Part shown: positions 1-8,618 of the stretch, one piece after another
Numbering within the stretch: the first letter of the stretch is position 1
Layout: each line of letters begins with the position of its first letter
Source of the DNA: Bacteroidota bacterium
Lineage (GTDB): Bacteria; Bacteroidota; Ignavibacteria; UBA10030; UBA6906
Assembly: GCA_030835135.1 (NCBI GenBank)
Contig: JAUQWO010000086.1
Span: 1 to 50,172, forward strand
Length of the DNA: 50,172 bases
Direction of reading: 5' to 3'
Translations under genes and position numbers: made by a program
Notes under the pieces: model-generated
What the model was told of the DNA's origin: nothing
Seen by the model: the letters and a program-made list of their open reading frames with translations, nothing else
Databases searched by the model: none

Positions 1-2886
1 GTTCGGGAAGTTCTGGTGCAGAAGTACCTCTCCAGGGATCTCTGATGGAACTCCGTACACCGTTGTGGTCGTCCGGGTGAATCGGGACACCGGACTGTAC
101 AGACCCCACCCCGTTGCGTTGTGCGCACGAACCCGCCAGTAGTATTCCATTCCTTTCACGAGATCCCGCACGACAGACACCGTATCAGTCTGGACCGAAT
201 CGATCGCCTTCATCACGAACGCCGAGTCGATCCCATACTCCAGCCAGTAGCGGTCTGTCATCGACCCAACCGATAGCCAGCGGAACACCACGCTATCCTG
301 ACCGATGGTCGCGTTCATCGCCGGCGCCAACAACGTCACAACTCCGGGCAACGGAAGGCCGACCGAAAACTGCCGAGGCACCGAGAACGCACTGAGTCCC
401 GACGAACCTGCATACGCATTCACGCGCCACCAATACGCGTTCTGGTATTGCAGACCATGCACCGCAACCGAGGTATCCGATGTCGGGTGGTCCTGGTACA
501 GCATGCCGGTTGTGAACGTCGAGTCTTGCCCCAGTTGTAGATGGAACGATGTTGCTCCGGTGGGCCGGGTCCATACAAGTGTCACCGCGGTATCCAGAAC
601 CGAAGATCTGTGTCCGGGAGCAAGCGCCTTCGGGATCTCCGGATCTGCATCGAGCGTCGAGAAGTTCCAGACGGCGGACCACGGACCGGTTCCCACACCA
701 GAACTCGCCTGCACCCGCCAATAGTACACGTGACCGTAGGTTAATCCCGACACCGCTACGAGGGTATCACCGACGTGTGCGCTGTCCACAACCATCTCGC
801 CCGTAAACATCGAATCGGTTTCGACCTGAACCCGATACTCGAGCGCGTCAATCGAAGGGTTCCATCTCAACGCAAGCGAGACAGCCTGAGCTGTCACCCC
901 ATTCGCGGGAGCAACGAGAGCCGGAGCGGGTGGAGGAAGCACCAGGGCCGCTGCGATCTCTTCCATCGGCCGAGACCATATGGACTGACCGTCGGCAGTT
1001 TTGATGTAGCAATTGTGAGAAGTGGCGGCAACCACGCCCGCTGGAGTCGAAGCCAGGTTCCCCGTGACGTCCACCCACTCCAGTCTCACTCTATCGGCAG
1101 CATACACGCGTCCATCAGCAACCGCGAGCAGTATCGATCCCTGTGCAATGAGAGAGGAAACGGTCTTCCCTCCAAGCCCCGCACCGAACCAAGAGGTACC
1201 GGCATCCGTACTCGCCAAAGCGCCGCCCGTGTTCGCCGCCACCGTATCCAAGGCGACACATGCATAGAGACGATCCTCGTCCCGCGAAAAGGATTTGACC
1301 ACCTTGCCTTGAAAACCGGCCGTGATGTCTTCCCAGTTCGCACCGCCGTCAGACGAGCGGAAATAACCAGTGGGCGCCCTGACCAACCAATGCCCACCGA
1401 TAGCTCCTAGAGCATACGCCTTCTCGTTCCACACGTATTGCCAGGAGCGGCCAGTATCCGAAGATGCAATCAAGCCTTCAAAAGGACCATAAGAACTCCC
1501 AACAAGACACTGAGTGAAACCACGATCGATCCGCTCGACCACATCCATGCTGCCAAACATTGCGCGCGAAGTCGATGGATTTATGCGTGACTCCCACGTG
1601 TTCCCATAGTCCTCAGAGATGTAGAGGCCAGCCGATCGGTCTGCATTCCCCCTGCCATGTACAAAGATCACTCTGCCAGCATGCCGGATTTTCAGTATGC
1701 CGCCCATGATCTCTTCCGCGGACGCAATCCACTCCGTCCCCCTGGTCTCTGTAGTATACACCGATCCGAAACCGGCGTAGCTTCCCATGTAGGTATCAGT
1801 AGTGCCGATTGCGAGCACATCGGATGAATCCTGAGACTTCTTCACTATGGCATCCATATCAGTGAGGTTGGACATGAGCGAACGCGTGACATGGTTCCAC
1901 GTCTGCCCGAGGTTCTCACTCCGGAAGATGCCAAGCTGGGTCGCAGCGAATACCGTATCATTCAACACCGCAAGGGAATTTATGCGAAGGCTTCCGAGTC
2001 CAGAGTTCACCTCCGTCCAATCACCACCGCTTGTTGGACACCGCCACACGCCCTGATCAAGCGTCCCGCAGAAGATCCATGATTCGTCCGGTCCCTCTAC
2101 GGCACACGTGCTGAGGATGTCCGTGAAGGGTAATCCCTGTCCCAACGGGTGCCAGCCTTCTCCCTCATCAGTAGATCGGAACACTTTCCCCCCGCTTCCA
2201 GAAACAAAGAGAGTTGTGCCCACCCGATCCAGGGAATTCACGTTGGGCAGTTCAAGTCCGCTGCTCCGGAGTGACCAGCTCTCACCGTTGTTCAGTGAGA
2301 CGTAAACGCCGCCACCGTAGGTTCCTGCAAAGATCTCCTGTCCCGAGGAGTCGGCAAGATCTGCCCCGGCCAGGAGACCAGTCACATTGAGATTGGTCAA
2401 TCCCGAATTTGCCGGGGTCCAGGTAGCTCCGCTGTCTATGCTCTTACGTACTCCGCCTCCAAAGCCGCCTGCAAACAGGATCCTCGACGTCCTGCTCGAA
2501 CTTGCGGCAAATCCGAGGATGTCATCGTTCCCCACAAGCACAGTGTTCTTACGGACCCCAACTCTCGGATCTGCACGATAACACATGATGAGGCCCCCAC
2601 TTCCCCCGATGAGGTCCACCTGGGGAAGGCTCAAGATCTTCAACAGGGCGAGGTTCAAAGGATCTTGTGCGAATCCAAAGCGAGTAGTGAACCGCCTCCA
2701 CCATGTTTCCCCCGCATCGGTCGAAGAACCCCACCTCGTCCCAGAACCCACCGCAGAGATCACTCGATCGTTGATGCTGATCGATTGGAAGTCAGCCCCC
2801 GGTCGCGGAATGCTCTCCCATTGTGACGCGGCCGTCCCAACCCCCCAAAGAAGCGCCGCGAGCGCTACGAATGCAGACTTCCCCAT
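1..2886 (-). CDS. T9SS-exported Asp-box/BNR repeat protein with FnIII domains (3' end cut by window edge)
   Basis: The frame is open from ATG at 2886 to base 1 without a stop, 962 codons, and is cut off inside its C-terminal sorting tail: the last residues read VLLHQNFPN, the start of the QNFPNPFNP motif. It begins with a signal peptide (MGKSAFVALAALLWGVGTAA). Residues about 20-640 hold many repeats of the STDAGETW / SLNNGESW / SEDYGNTW kind, the Asp-box of sialidase/Ycf48/VPS10-type beta propellers. Three FnIII-like units follow (VYYWRVQA, AYWWRVNA, YYWRVRAH mark their ends). GGGGAG lies 7 nt before the ATG. Known for such families: surface or secreted proteins, often adhesive or carbohydrate-associated; no catalytic sialidase residues are evident, so the exact role is unknown. 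Confidence 0.85.
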   Translation of the reverse strand, partial: MGKSAFVALAALLWGVGTAASQWESIPRPGADFQSISINDRVISAVGSGTRWGSSTDAGETWWRRFTTRFGFAQDPLNLALLKILSLPQVDLIGGSGGLIMCYRADPRVGVRKNTVLVGNDDILGFAASSSRTSRILFAGGFGGGVRKSIDSGATWTPANSGLTNLNVTGLLAGADLADSSGQEIFAGTYGGGVYVSLNNGESWSLRSSGLELPNVNSLDRVGTTLFVSGSGGKVFRSTDEGEGWHPLGQGLPFTDILSTCAVEGPDESWIFCGTLDQGVWRCPTSGGDWTEVNSGLGSLRINSLAVLNDTVFAATQLGIFRSENLGQTWNHVTRSLMSNLTDMDAIVKKSQDSSDVLAIGTTDTYMGSYAGFGSVYTTETRGTEWIASAEEIMGGILKIRHAGRVIFVHGRGNADRSAGLYISEDYGNTWESRINPSTSRAMFGSMDVVERIDRGFTQCLVGSSYGPFEGLIASSDTGRSWQYVWNEKAYALGAIGGHWLVRAPTGYFRSSDGGANWEDITAGFQGKVVKSFSRDEDRLYACVALDTVAANTGGALASTDAGTSWFGAGLGGKTVSSLIAQGSILLAVADGRVYAADRVRLEWVDVTGNLASTPAGVVAATSHNCYIKTADGQSIWSRPMEEIAAALVLPPPAPALVAPANGVTAQAVSLALRWNPSIDALEYRVQVETDSMFTGEMVVDSAHVGDTLVAVSGLTYGHVYYWRVQASSGVGTGPWSAVWNFSTLDADPEIPKALAPGHRSSVLDTAVTLVWTRPTGATSFHLQLGQDSTFTTGMLYQDHPTSDTSVAVHGLQYQNAYWWRVNAYAGSSGLSAFSVPRQFSVGLPLPGVVTLLAPAMNATIGQDSVVFRWLSVGSMTDRYWLEYGIDSAFVMKAIDSVQTDTVSVVRDLVKGMEYYWRVRAHNATGWGLYSPVSRFTRTTTTVYGVPSEIPGEVLLHQNFPN

Positions 2887-3560
2887 TGTATTACTCCCCG
2901 AAATATATCAGAAATGTCGTTGACGCAGGGCAGAGAGTGATCCGGGAGAACACTCAACCCGGCAATCGCCTCAACTGAACTCCTCTTCAAGATCTTTCAC
3001 ATGGCGACACGTCCATGCAGCGAACATCCTGCTCACGCACGAATCACAGTTGAAGGAGAACAAGAACGGATTTCAGACAGGTTGGTGGTTCAATCTCAAC
3101 AGGGAACCACATCTCACTTGGATACGGGGAGGGTACACTTCATGCTCATCATCATTGACTTCGCAAGAAAGCAACAAGCCCCTTCTGCATTCTGGCTGAA
3201 GAGGCTCAACTTGGTACGTCTCTCCCCCGAGGACGGCATGAAGCAATGTACGCAACGCCACAAGCAACGTCAAGGGCACAGTGCCTGCGGACTGCCCCGT
3301 GTGGGAGATCCATGTCAAGAACGACCCGGATAGGCCACGCTCGCCAACGCCACTCGGGACCCCCGGACGCACAATACTCATATCGCGGCTCGCCGAGCGA
3401 CATCGAGCAATTGCAGGGCGAACACCCTGGGCTTGAATTATTCCTCACGCCTGCTAACTTACCTACACGACTGCCGCTTCCCCGCGATCAGCGGTCTGGT
3501 GACCAGGAAATCACTGTCCGGAGTGTGCGTACTGCACACCCTCTCATCCACGAGAATCCC
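2887..3560. other. 674-bp divergent intergenic region
   Basis: This stretch separates the minus-strand T9SS gene from the plus-strand galactosidase pair and must hold both promoters. Open frames exist on both strands (for example 3073-3381 minus) but show no signal peptide, motif or ribosome site that I trust. A weak plus-strand promoter candidate is TTGCAG at 3411-3416, 17 bp, TGAATT at 3434-3439, 122 bp before the alpha-galactosidase ATG. No repeat or RNA gene is recognised. Confidence 0.4.
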
Positions 3561-4775
3561 ATGAAAACACGATCCCTGCTCGTTCTTCTCGCATCCGCGG
3601 CCCTCTTCTCGAACGCGCTCATGGCCCAGAAATTCGAGGGGCTCGCCCTCACACCTCCGATGGGATGGAACAGCTGGAACAAATTCGGCTGTAACGTGGA
3701 CGAACACATGATCCGCGGCATTGCCGATGCCATGGCGGGATCCGGCATGAAGGCGGCAGGGTACACCTATCTCGTCATCGACGACTGCTGGCACGGTGGA
3801 CGCGACAGCAACGGGTTTATCTATCCAAACCACGACCGGTTTCCGTCGGGCATGAAGGCGCTCGGAGAGTACATCCACTCGAAGGGGTTGAAGTTCGGTA
3901 TCTACTCCTGCGCCGGGAGCAAGACCTGCGGCGGACATCCGGGGAGCCGTGGACATGAATACCAGGACGCATTGATGTACGCCCAGTGGGGCGTCGACTA
4001 TCTGAAGTACGACTGGTGCAACACCGCCGGATTGAACTCCGTCGGTGCATACACGACCATGCGTGACGCGCTGCATGCGGCAGGAAAGCCGATCGTCTTC
4101 AGCATCTGCGAGTGGGGCGATACACAACCCTGGGGATGGGCGAAGGATATTGGACATCTGTGGCGTACGACGGGCGACATCGCAAACGTTTTCGATGGTT
4201 CCGTTTCGCATGGCACATGGTCGTCGTTGGGCGTGATGACCATCGTTGAAATGCGGAAAGACATCCGGCAGCACTCCGGCCCCGGTCACTGGAACGATCC
4301 AGACATGCTCGAGGTCGGCAATGGCATGACGGTGCATGAGGACCGCGCACATTTTTCGCTCTGGTGCATGATGGCCGCCCCCCTCATCGCGGGCAATGAT
4401 CTGCGCACCATGACGTCCGATACCCGCGCCCTGCTCACGAACACGGACGTGATCGCCATCGATCAGGACTCGCTCGGCATCCAGGGATACCGATATGTGT
4501 CGAACGACAGCATCGAGGTGTGGGTGAAGCCTCTCCGGGGTGCGGATTGGGCCGTATGCTTCCTGAACCGCTCCGTCACGCCGAGACCGGTGAAGTTCGA
4601 CTGGTCGGCGCACATCATCACCGACACCGTCTCGCACCGAACGTTCGACGCACATGCCGGCGAGTACACCGTCCGCGATCTGTGGAAGCGGCAGGATCTC
4701 GGCACAACAGCGACACCCATCACTGCGCGTCTCGCACCCCACGACGTGCTGATGGTACGCCTGACGCGGCAATAG
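3561..4775 (+). CDS. exported GH27 alpha-galactosidase
   Basis: Predicted to hydrolyse terminal alpha-D-galactosides outside the cytoplasm. The open frame extends to 3246, but ATG at 3561 gives a clean signal peptide (MKTRSLLVLLASAALFSNALMAQ) and a 404-aa protein of normal GH27 size. Residues 31-39 read TPPMGWNSW, the family signature. The nucleophile is D151 in YLKYDWC, the acid/base D206 in LWRTTGDI, and the GHWNDPDMLEVG block follows. The C-terminal part carries the usual beta-sandwich (IAIDQDSLGIQG and EVWVKPL blocks). It lies 73 bp upstream of a GH2 enzyme on the same strand, so the two are probably co-transcribed for degrading galactose-containing glycans. Some GH27 members act on N-acetylgalactosamine or arabinopyranose, so the substrate is an inference. 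Confidence 0.93.
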   Translation: MKTRSLLVLLASAALFSNALMAQKFEGLALTPPMGWNSWNKFGCNVDEHMIRGIADAMAGSGMKAAGYTYLVIDDCWHGGRDSNGFIYPNHDRFPSGMKALGEYIHSKGLKFGIYSCAGSKTCGGHPGSRGHEYQDALMYAQWGVDYLKYDWCNTAGLNSVGAYTTMRDALHAAGKPIVFSICEWGDTQPWGWAKDIGHLWRTTGDIANVFDGSVSHGTWSSLGVMTIVEMRKDIRQHSGPGHWNDPDMLEVGNGMTVHEDRAHFSLWCMMAAPLIAGNDLRTMTSDTRALLTNTDVIAIDQDSLGIQGYRYVSNDSIEVWVKPLRGADWAVCFLNRSVTPRPVKFDWSAHIITDTVSHRTFDAHAGEYTVRDLWKRQDLGTTATPITARLAPHDVLMVRLTRQ

Positions 4776-4848
4776 GTACCGCGTTCGCGGATTCTCACAT
4801 CGGCCACGAGCGCTCACCCGGCACCAGATGAAACCCGACGACGAACCT

Positions 4849-7734
4849 ATGAGACTACTTCTCACGTGCGCCATCGTGATCCTCGCGTTCCTTCCAGGGC
4901 AGGAAGGCGCCAACGCCCAACCAACCGCACGTGAGTCCATCGCCATGGACACGGGATGGCGCTTTGCGCTCGGGCATGCATGGGACGTGACGCGCGACTT
5001 CGATCACGGGAGCGGATACTTTTCCTATTTTGCAAAATCAGGCTATGGCGACGGAGCAGCCGCACGATCGTTCGATGACCGGGGGTGGCGCATCCTCGAT
5101 GTGCCTCACGACTGGTGTGTCGAATTGCCGTTCGACGTGCGCGGCGGATACAGTCATGGGTACCGGGCGATCGGGAGAAACTTCCCCCAGCATTCGGTGG
5201 GCTGGTACAGGAAGCATTTCTTCATTCCTGCATCCGACACGGTCCGGCGTATCACCATCGAGTTCGATGGTGTCTTCCGGCATTCCACCGTGTGGGTGAA
5301 CGGATTCTACTGCGGTACGGAACACAGCGGCTATACAAGTTTTGGGTACGATATCACCGAGTATCTTACGTTCGGCGGCGACAATGTCATTGCCGTTCGT
5401 GTCGACGCGACAATGGAAGAAGGCTGGTTCTACGAGGGAGCCGGCATCTATCGCCATGTACGACTGTCGAAAACCTCCCCCCTCCACGTCGGGAGAGACG
5501 GCACGTTCATCACAAGCACGATCGACGGCAGATCATCGCTCGTGACCGCCCGTACCACCATGGTCAACAGTTCGGGCGCACGCGCGGAGTTCACCATCGA
5601 AGGGACCCTTACCGGTCCCCGGGGGACGGTCCTCGCCTCCGCAACATCAACAACGCTGACACTTGGCGCTGGCGGCACACAGGAATTCCGCAGTCACTTC
5701 ACCGTCAGGGATCCGGCACTGTGGTCAGTTGAAACACCACACCTTCATACGCTCCGCACGGTCGTGAGGTCCGGCGGCAGGATCGTTGACGAGTACGACA
5801 CGCCCTTCGGCATCCGTACCGTCCGCTTCGATCCCGACAGTGGATTCTTTCTCAATGGTACGCACGTGGTGATCAAGGGAACGAACATCCACCAGGACCA
5901 TGCGGGCATCGGCGTCGCGGTACCCCGCGCCGTGCACGAGTTCCGTGTCAGGCAATTGAAGAGCATGGGAAGCAATGCCATCCGAACGGCCCATCATCCC
6001 CCTTCAGCAGAATTCCTGGATGTCTGCGACCGGCTTGGCATGCTCGTACTCGATGAGAACCGCCTGATGGGGGTGAACGAAGAGCACCTCTCCTGCCTCG
6101 AACGCTTCATGAAACGCGACAGGAATCATCCGAGCGTGATCCTGTGGTCGCTCGGGAATGAAGAGTGGGCGGTCGAAGGCACCGGCACGGGAGCCCGGAT
6201 AGCGCAGACCATGCGGGCCTTCGCGCAGTCCTTCGACTCGTCGCGCAGCTTTACCGTGGCGGTGAGCGGCGGCTGGGACAACGGCATCGGCCGTGTGATG
6301 CCTGTGATGGGGTACAACTACATCGTCCAGGGCGACATCGATGGACATCATCGTGCGTTTCCCTGGCAGGCGGGCATCGGCACCGAGGAGAGCAACACGG
6401 GGGGCACGCGAGGCGTCTATGTGACGAATGATGCAGCCGCACATATGGCCCCGAGCAATCGTATGCCCGAGAATGTCGGGACAGAGTCCGGATGGAAGTT
6501 CTACATCGCGCGTCCGTTCCTCTCAGGGCTGTTCTACTGGACGGGATTCGATTATCGCGGAGAGATGCATCCTTACGACTGGCCTGCCGTCAGTTCCCAA
6601 TTCGGTTTGCTCGACGCGTGCGGCTTCCCGAAGGACATTGCGTATTATCTGTCGTCATGGTGGGGAGCCGAACCGGTCCTCCACATCGTTCCCGATTGGT
6701 ACGCGAAAGGCCGTGACGGCGTCGAATCCGCGGTGACGGTGTACAGCAATTGTGACCGTGTTGAGCTCTTCCTGGGCGGTCGATCGCTGGGCATGAAAGC
6801 GACGGCGCCCAACGGACATCTCGAATGGCATGTCCCCTTCGGCCCGGGCATCGTATCCGCCCGCGGCTATGCAAACGGCAGCCTTGTCAGAGAGGCGACT
6901 CTCTATCCTCCCAAGCCCGCGACATCTGTCCGGTTGCAGGCAGACCGCCCGACGCTCGACGCCGACGGATCCGACGTGTCTGTGATCACTGTTGCCGCTG
7001 TCGACGCCGATGGTAACGTCGCGCGTGACGACAGCAGCACCGTGACCTTCATGCTCGACGGCCCGGGGACGATCATCGGCGTCGGAAACGGTGACCCGTC
7101 GAGCCATGAGCCCGACAGATATGTCGATGGTATCTCACAGGTGCGCATCAGGGATCTGAGAGAGTGTGGAGTGGCTCACCTCGCCGACAGACCCGAGACG
7201 GCAGCGAATTTCAATGACCGGTCGTGGAAGCCCGCATTCCAGATCCGCCGGATGGATGATTGGCGCCTCTATGTCGATACCCTCCTCGTCATCCGCGGCT
7301 CGTTCGATGTTGCTGATACAGCGGCCGTATCCGAGGCGCATCTCTTCACGAAGAGCATCCTCGAGCGCCAGTCGGTGTTCGTGAACGGTCACCGCATCGC
7401 GTCGGATGTCGTGCGCGATGCGCCGGACCAGGAGTACGCGCTCGACCGCGCACTGCTTCGCCCAGGTATGAACGTGTATGCCGTCACAGGACAGCGGTTC
7501 CGGAAGAAACACCAATGGGATGAACCGAACACCGATCCGGGAATGGTGCAGATCATCACATATGCCCCGCGATGGCAGCGGAAGGTCTTCCACGGGCTTG
7601 CACAAGTACTCGTGCGATCGGCACGGCCGCCGGGTCAACTCGTACTGAGAGCATCTGCACAAGGACTACGGCAGGACTCGATCGTGATCCACTGCCGGCC
7701 ACCCGCCGACCGCGAGTTGGATCGTACGCGGTGA
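4849..7734 (+). CDS. exported GH2 beta-galactosidase-like glycosidase
   Basis: A 961-aa GH2 enzyme likely to cleave beta-galactosides or related sugars in the periplasm or outside the cell. I chose ATG 4849 because it starts directly with a signal peptide (MRLLLTCAIVILAFLPGQ); ATG 4828 would add an acidic MKPDDEP. Order of domains: sugar-binding jelly roll (about 30-215), Ig-like sandwich (215-320), TIM barrel (320-600) with acid/base Glu in LWSLGNEEW (about 438) and probable nucleophile in GIGTEESNTG (about 513), then a DUF4982-like sandwich and a Big-type Ig domain (VGNGDPSSHEPD). About 140 residues (roughly 765-905), resembling another GH2-type jelly roll, sit between that Ig domain's two halves; the strand FHGLAQVLVRS resumes afterwards. 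It follows the GH27 gene closely and probably shares its transcript. Confidence 0.9.
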   Translation: MRLLLTCAIVILAFLPGQEGANAQPTARESIAMDTGWRFALGHAWDVTRDFDHGSGYFSYFAKSGYGDGAAARSFDDRGWRILDVPHDWCVELPFDVRGGYSHGYRAIGRNFPQHSVGWYRKHFFIPASDTVRRITIEFDGVFRHSTVWVNGFYCGTEHSGYTSFGYDITEYLTFGGDNVIAVRVDATMEEGWFYEGAGIYRHVRLSKTSPLHVGRDGTFITSTIDGRSSLVTARTTMVNSSGARAEFTIEGTLTGPRGTVLASATSTTLTLGAGGTQEFRSHFTVRDPALWSVETPHLHTLRTVVRSGGRIVDEYDTPFGIRTVRFDPDSGFFLNGTHVVIKGTNIHQDHAGIGVAVPRAVHEFRVRQLKSMGSNAIRTAHHPPSAEFLDVCDRLGMLVLDENRLMGVNEEHLSCLERFMKRDRNHPSVILWSLGNEEWAVEGTGTGARIAQTMRAFAQSFDSSRSFTVAVSGGWDNGIGRVMPVMGYNYIVQGDIDGHHRAFPWQAGIGTEESNTGGTRGVYVTNDAAAHMAPSNRMPENVGTESGWKFYIARPFLSGLFYWTGFDYRGEMHPYDWPAVSSQFGLLDACGFPKDIAYYLSSWWGAEPVLHIVPDWYAKGRDGVESAVTVYSNCDRVELFLGGRSLGMKATAPNGHLEWHVPFGPGIVSARGYANGSLVREATLYPPKPATSVRLQADRPTLDADGSDVSVITVAAVDADGNVARDDSSTVTFMLDGPGTIIGVGNGDPSSHEPDRYVDGISQVRIRDLRECGVAHLADRPETAANFNDRSWKPAFQIRRMDDWRLYVDTLLVIRGSFDVADTAAVSEAHLFTKSILERQSVFVNGHRIASDVVRDAPDQEYALDRALLRPGMNVYAVTGQRFRKKHQWDEPNTDPGMVQIITYAPRWQRKVFHGLAQVLVRSARPPGQLVLRASAQGLRQDSIVIHCRPPADRELDRTR

Positions 7735-7959
7735 AGCCCCCTGCGTGCAAGGCATGCGCACCGCCAACCCCGCCAAGCGTTGTCGCGATGAGATGCAGCA
7801 GCCCCTCATCGTCGGCGAAGGCGCGGGAATCTAACACCGCACCCGCTGTGTCCCATGTGATCCCCCATGCGCGGAGTACGGCCCCCCTTCGCGGGGTGGA
7901 TCCGGTATGCACCGCGTAGCCTCCGGTCACGCCCCCATCGTCCGAAGAGCACTCCCGCA

Positions 7960-8523
7960 CTACAACAGCACACTCAATCCAAACTGCACCGCATGCACCT
8001 CAGACTCCACCTTGTGTGCATACGCATAGTAGCCGTACACGGATTCCTCCCCTTCCCCGAAGTACGACTGAAACCGGTACTCCACACGCATCGCCACGTC
8101 ATCGTGGAGGAACACCTTCAGGCCGACGCCGACATTCAGGACATTGATCACAAAACTTGTGCGCGTGAACGGGACACCGAACAGGGGGATGGAGTTCGCG
8201 ATCCCATAGCCCACGAGCACGAACGGGACGCCCCGTTTGGAGGAGATGAAGTTGTAGCTCACGTTCCCGTTGAGCACGTATACCGGATTCGCCCGCGAGC
8301 TGAGCATGCAGATGATCTCCGGCTCGAATTCCAGCCCCCCGTACACGAAGTAGCCAACCCGCGGACTCACCAGGAACGCGCCGGAGCCGCTCGATCCGGT
8401 CCCCAGGGTAACATATTGATAGCTCCCGGACAGGCTCATCTCCACGCTCCGCCCCTCGCGGGGTTGTCCCCATGCCGGCAGGACAGCAGCCAGTAGTGCG
8501 ATCACAGACCATATGCTCTTCAT
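7960..8523 (-). CDS. small outer-membrane beta-barrel protein
   Basis: A 187-aa protein starting with a signal peptide (MKSIWSVIALLAAVLPAWGQ). The rest alternates short amphipathic strands with Gly/Ser/Asn turns (SLSGSYQYVTLG, SPRVGYFVYGGLEFEPE, GNVSYNFISSK, MRVEYRFQSYFG, HAVQFGLSVLL) and ends in a hydrophobic/aromatic strand, the pattern of 8-strand OmpA/OmpW-type barrels. The longer open frame to 8604 only adds a low-complexity Gly-Ala-Glu leader encoded by a 12-bp tandem repeat, so ATG 8523 is preferred. It is convergent with the GH2 gene. A porin or structural role cannot be decided from sequence. Confidence 0.8.
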   Translation of the reverse strand: MKSIWSVIALLAAVLPAWGQPREGRSVEMSLSGSYQYVTLGTGSSGSGAFLVSPRVGYFVYGGLEFEPEIICMLSSRANPVYVLNGNVSYNFISSKRGVPFVLVGYGIANSIPLFGVPFTRTSFVINVLNVGVGLKVFLHDDVAMRVEYRFQSYFGEGEESVYGYYAYAHKVESEVHAVQFGLSVLL

Positions 8524-8563
8524 CGGTGCTCCCGTTCTGTGTGGTTGATCATGCAAGGCAAAT

Positions 8564-8592
8564 CCTGCTTCTGCTCCTGCTTCTGCTCCTGC
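8564..8592. repeat. 12-bp tandem repeat, about 2.4 copies
   Basis: The unit CCTGCTTCTGCT occurs at 8564-8575 and 8576-8587, followed by a partial CCTGC. It lies in the gap between the barrel gene and the lipoprotein gene and is probably a slippage-prone simple repeat. Confidence 0.75.
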
Positions 8593-8618
8593 ACCCGCGC
8601 CCATCCGGGTTCTTCATG

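Noticed and set aside
3073-3381. 102-codon minus-strand frame in the 674-bp intergenic region
   Set aside because: No ribosome site, domain or membrane segment, and an overlapping frame of similar length exists on the other strand.
3459-4952. 497-codon minus-strand frame opposite the alpha-galactosidase
   Set aside because: Shadow of the GH27 gene; composition is His/Arg/Val-rich as expected for the antisense frame.
7556-7960. 134-codon minus-strand frame next to the barrel gene, with locally protein-like sequence (WGITWDTAGAVLDSRAF)
   Set aside because: More than 40% lies antisense to the GH2 gene, no ribosome site or signal peptide is seen and it matches no family; high-GC sequence readily gives such frames. 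It could be a decayed fragment but I cannot support that.
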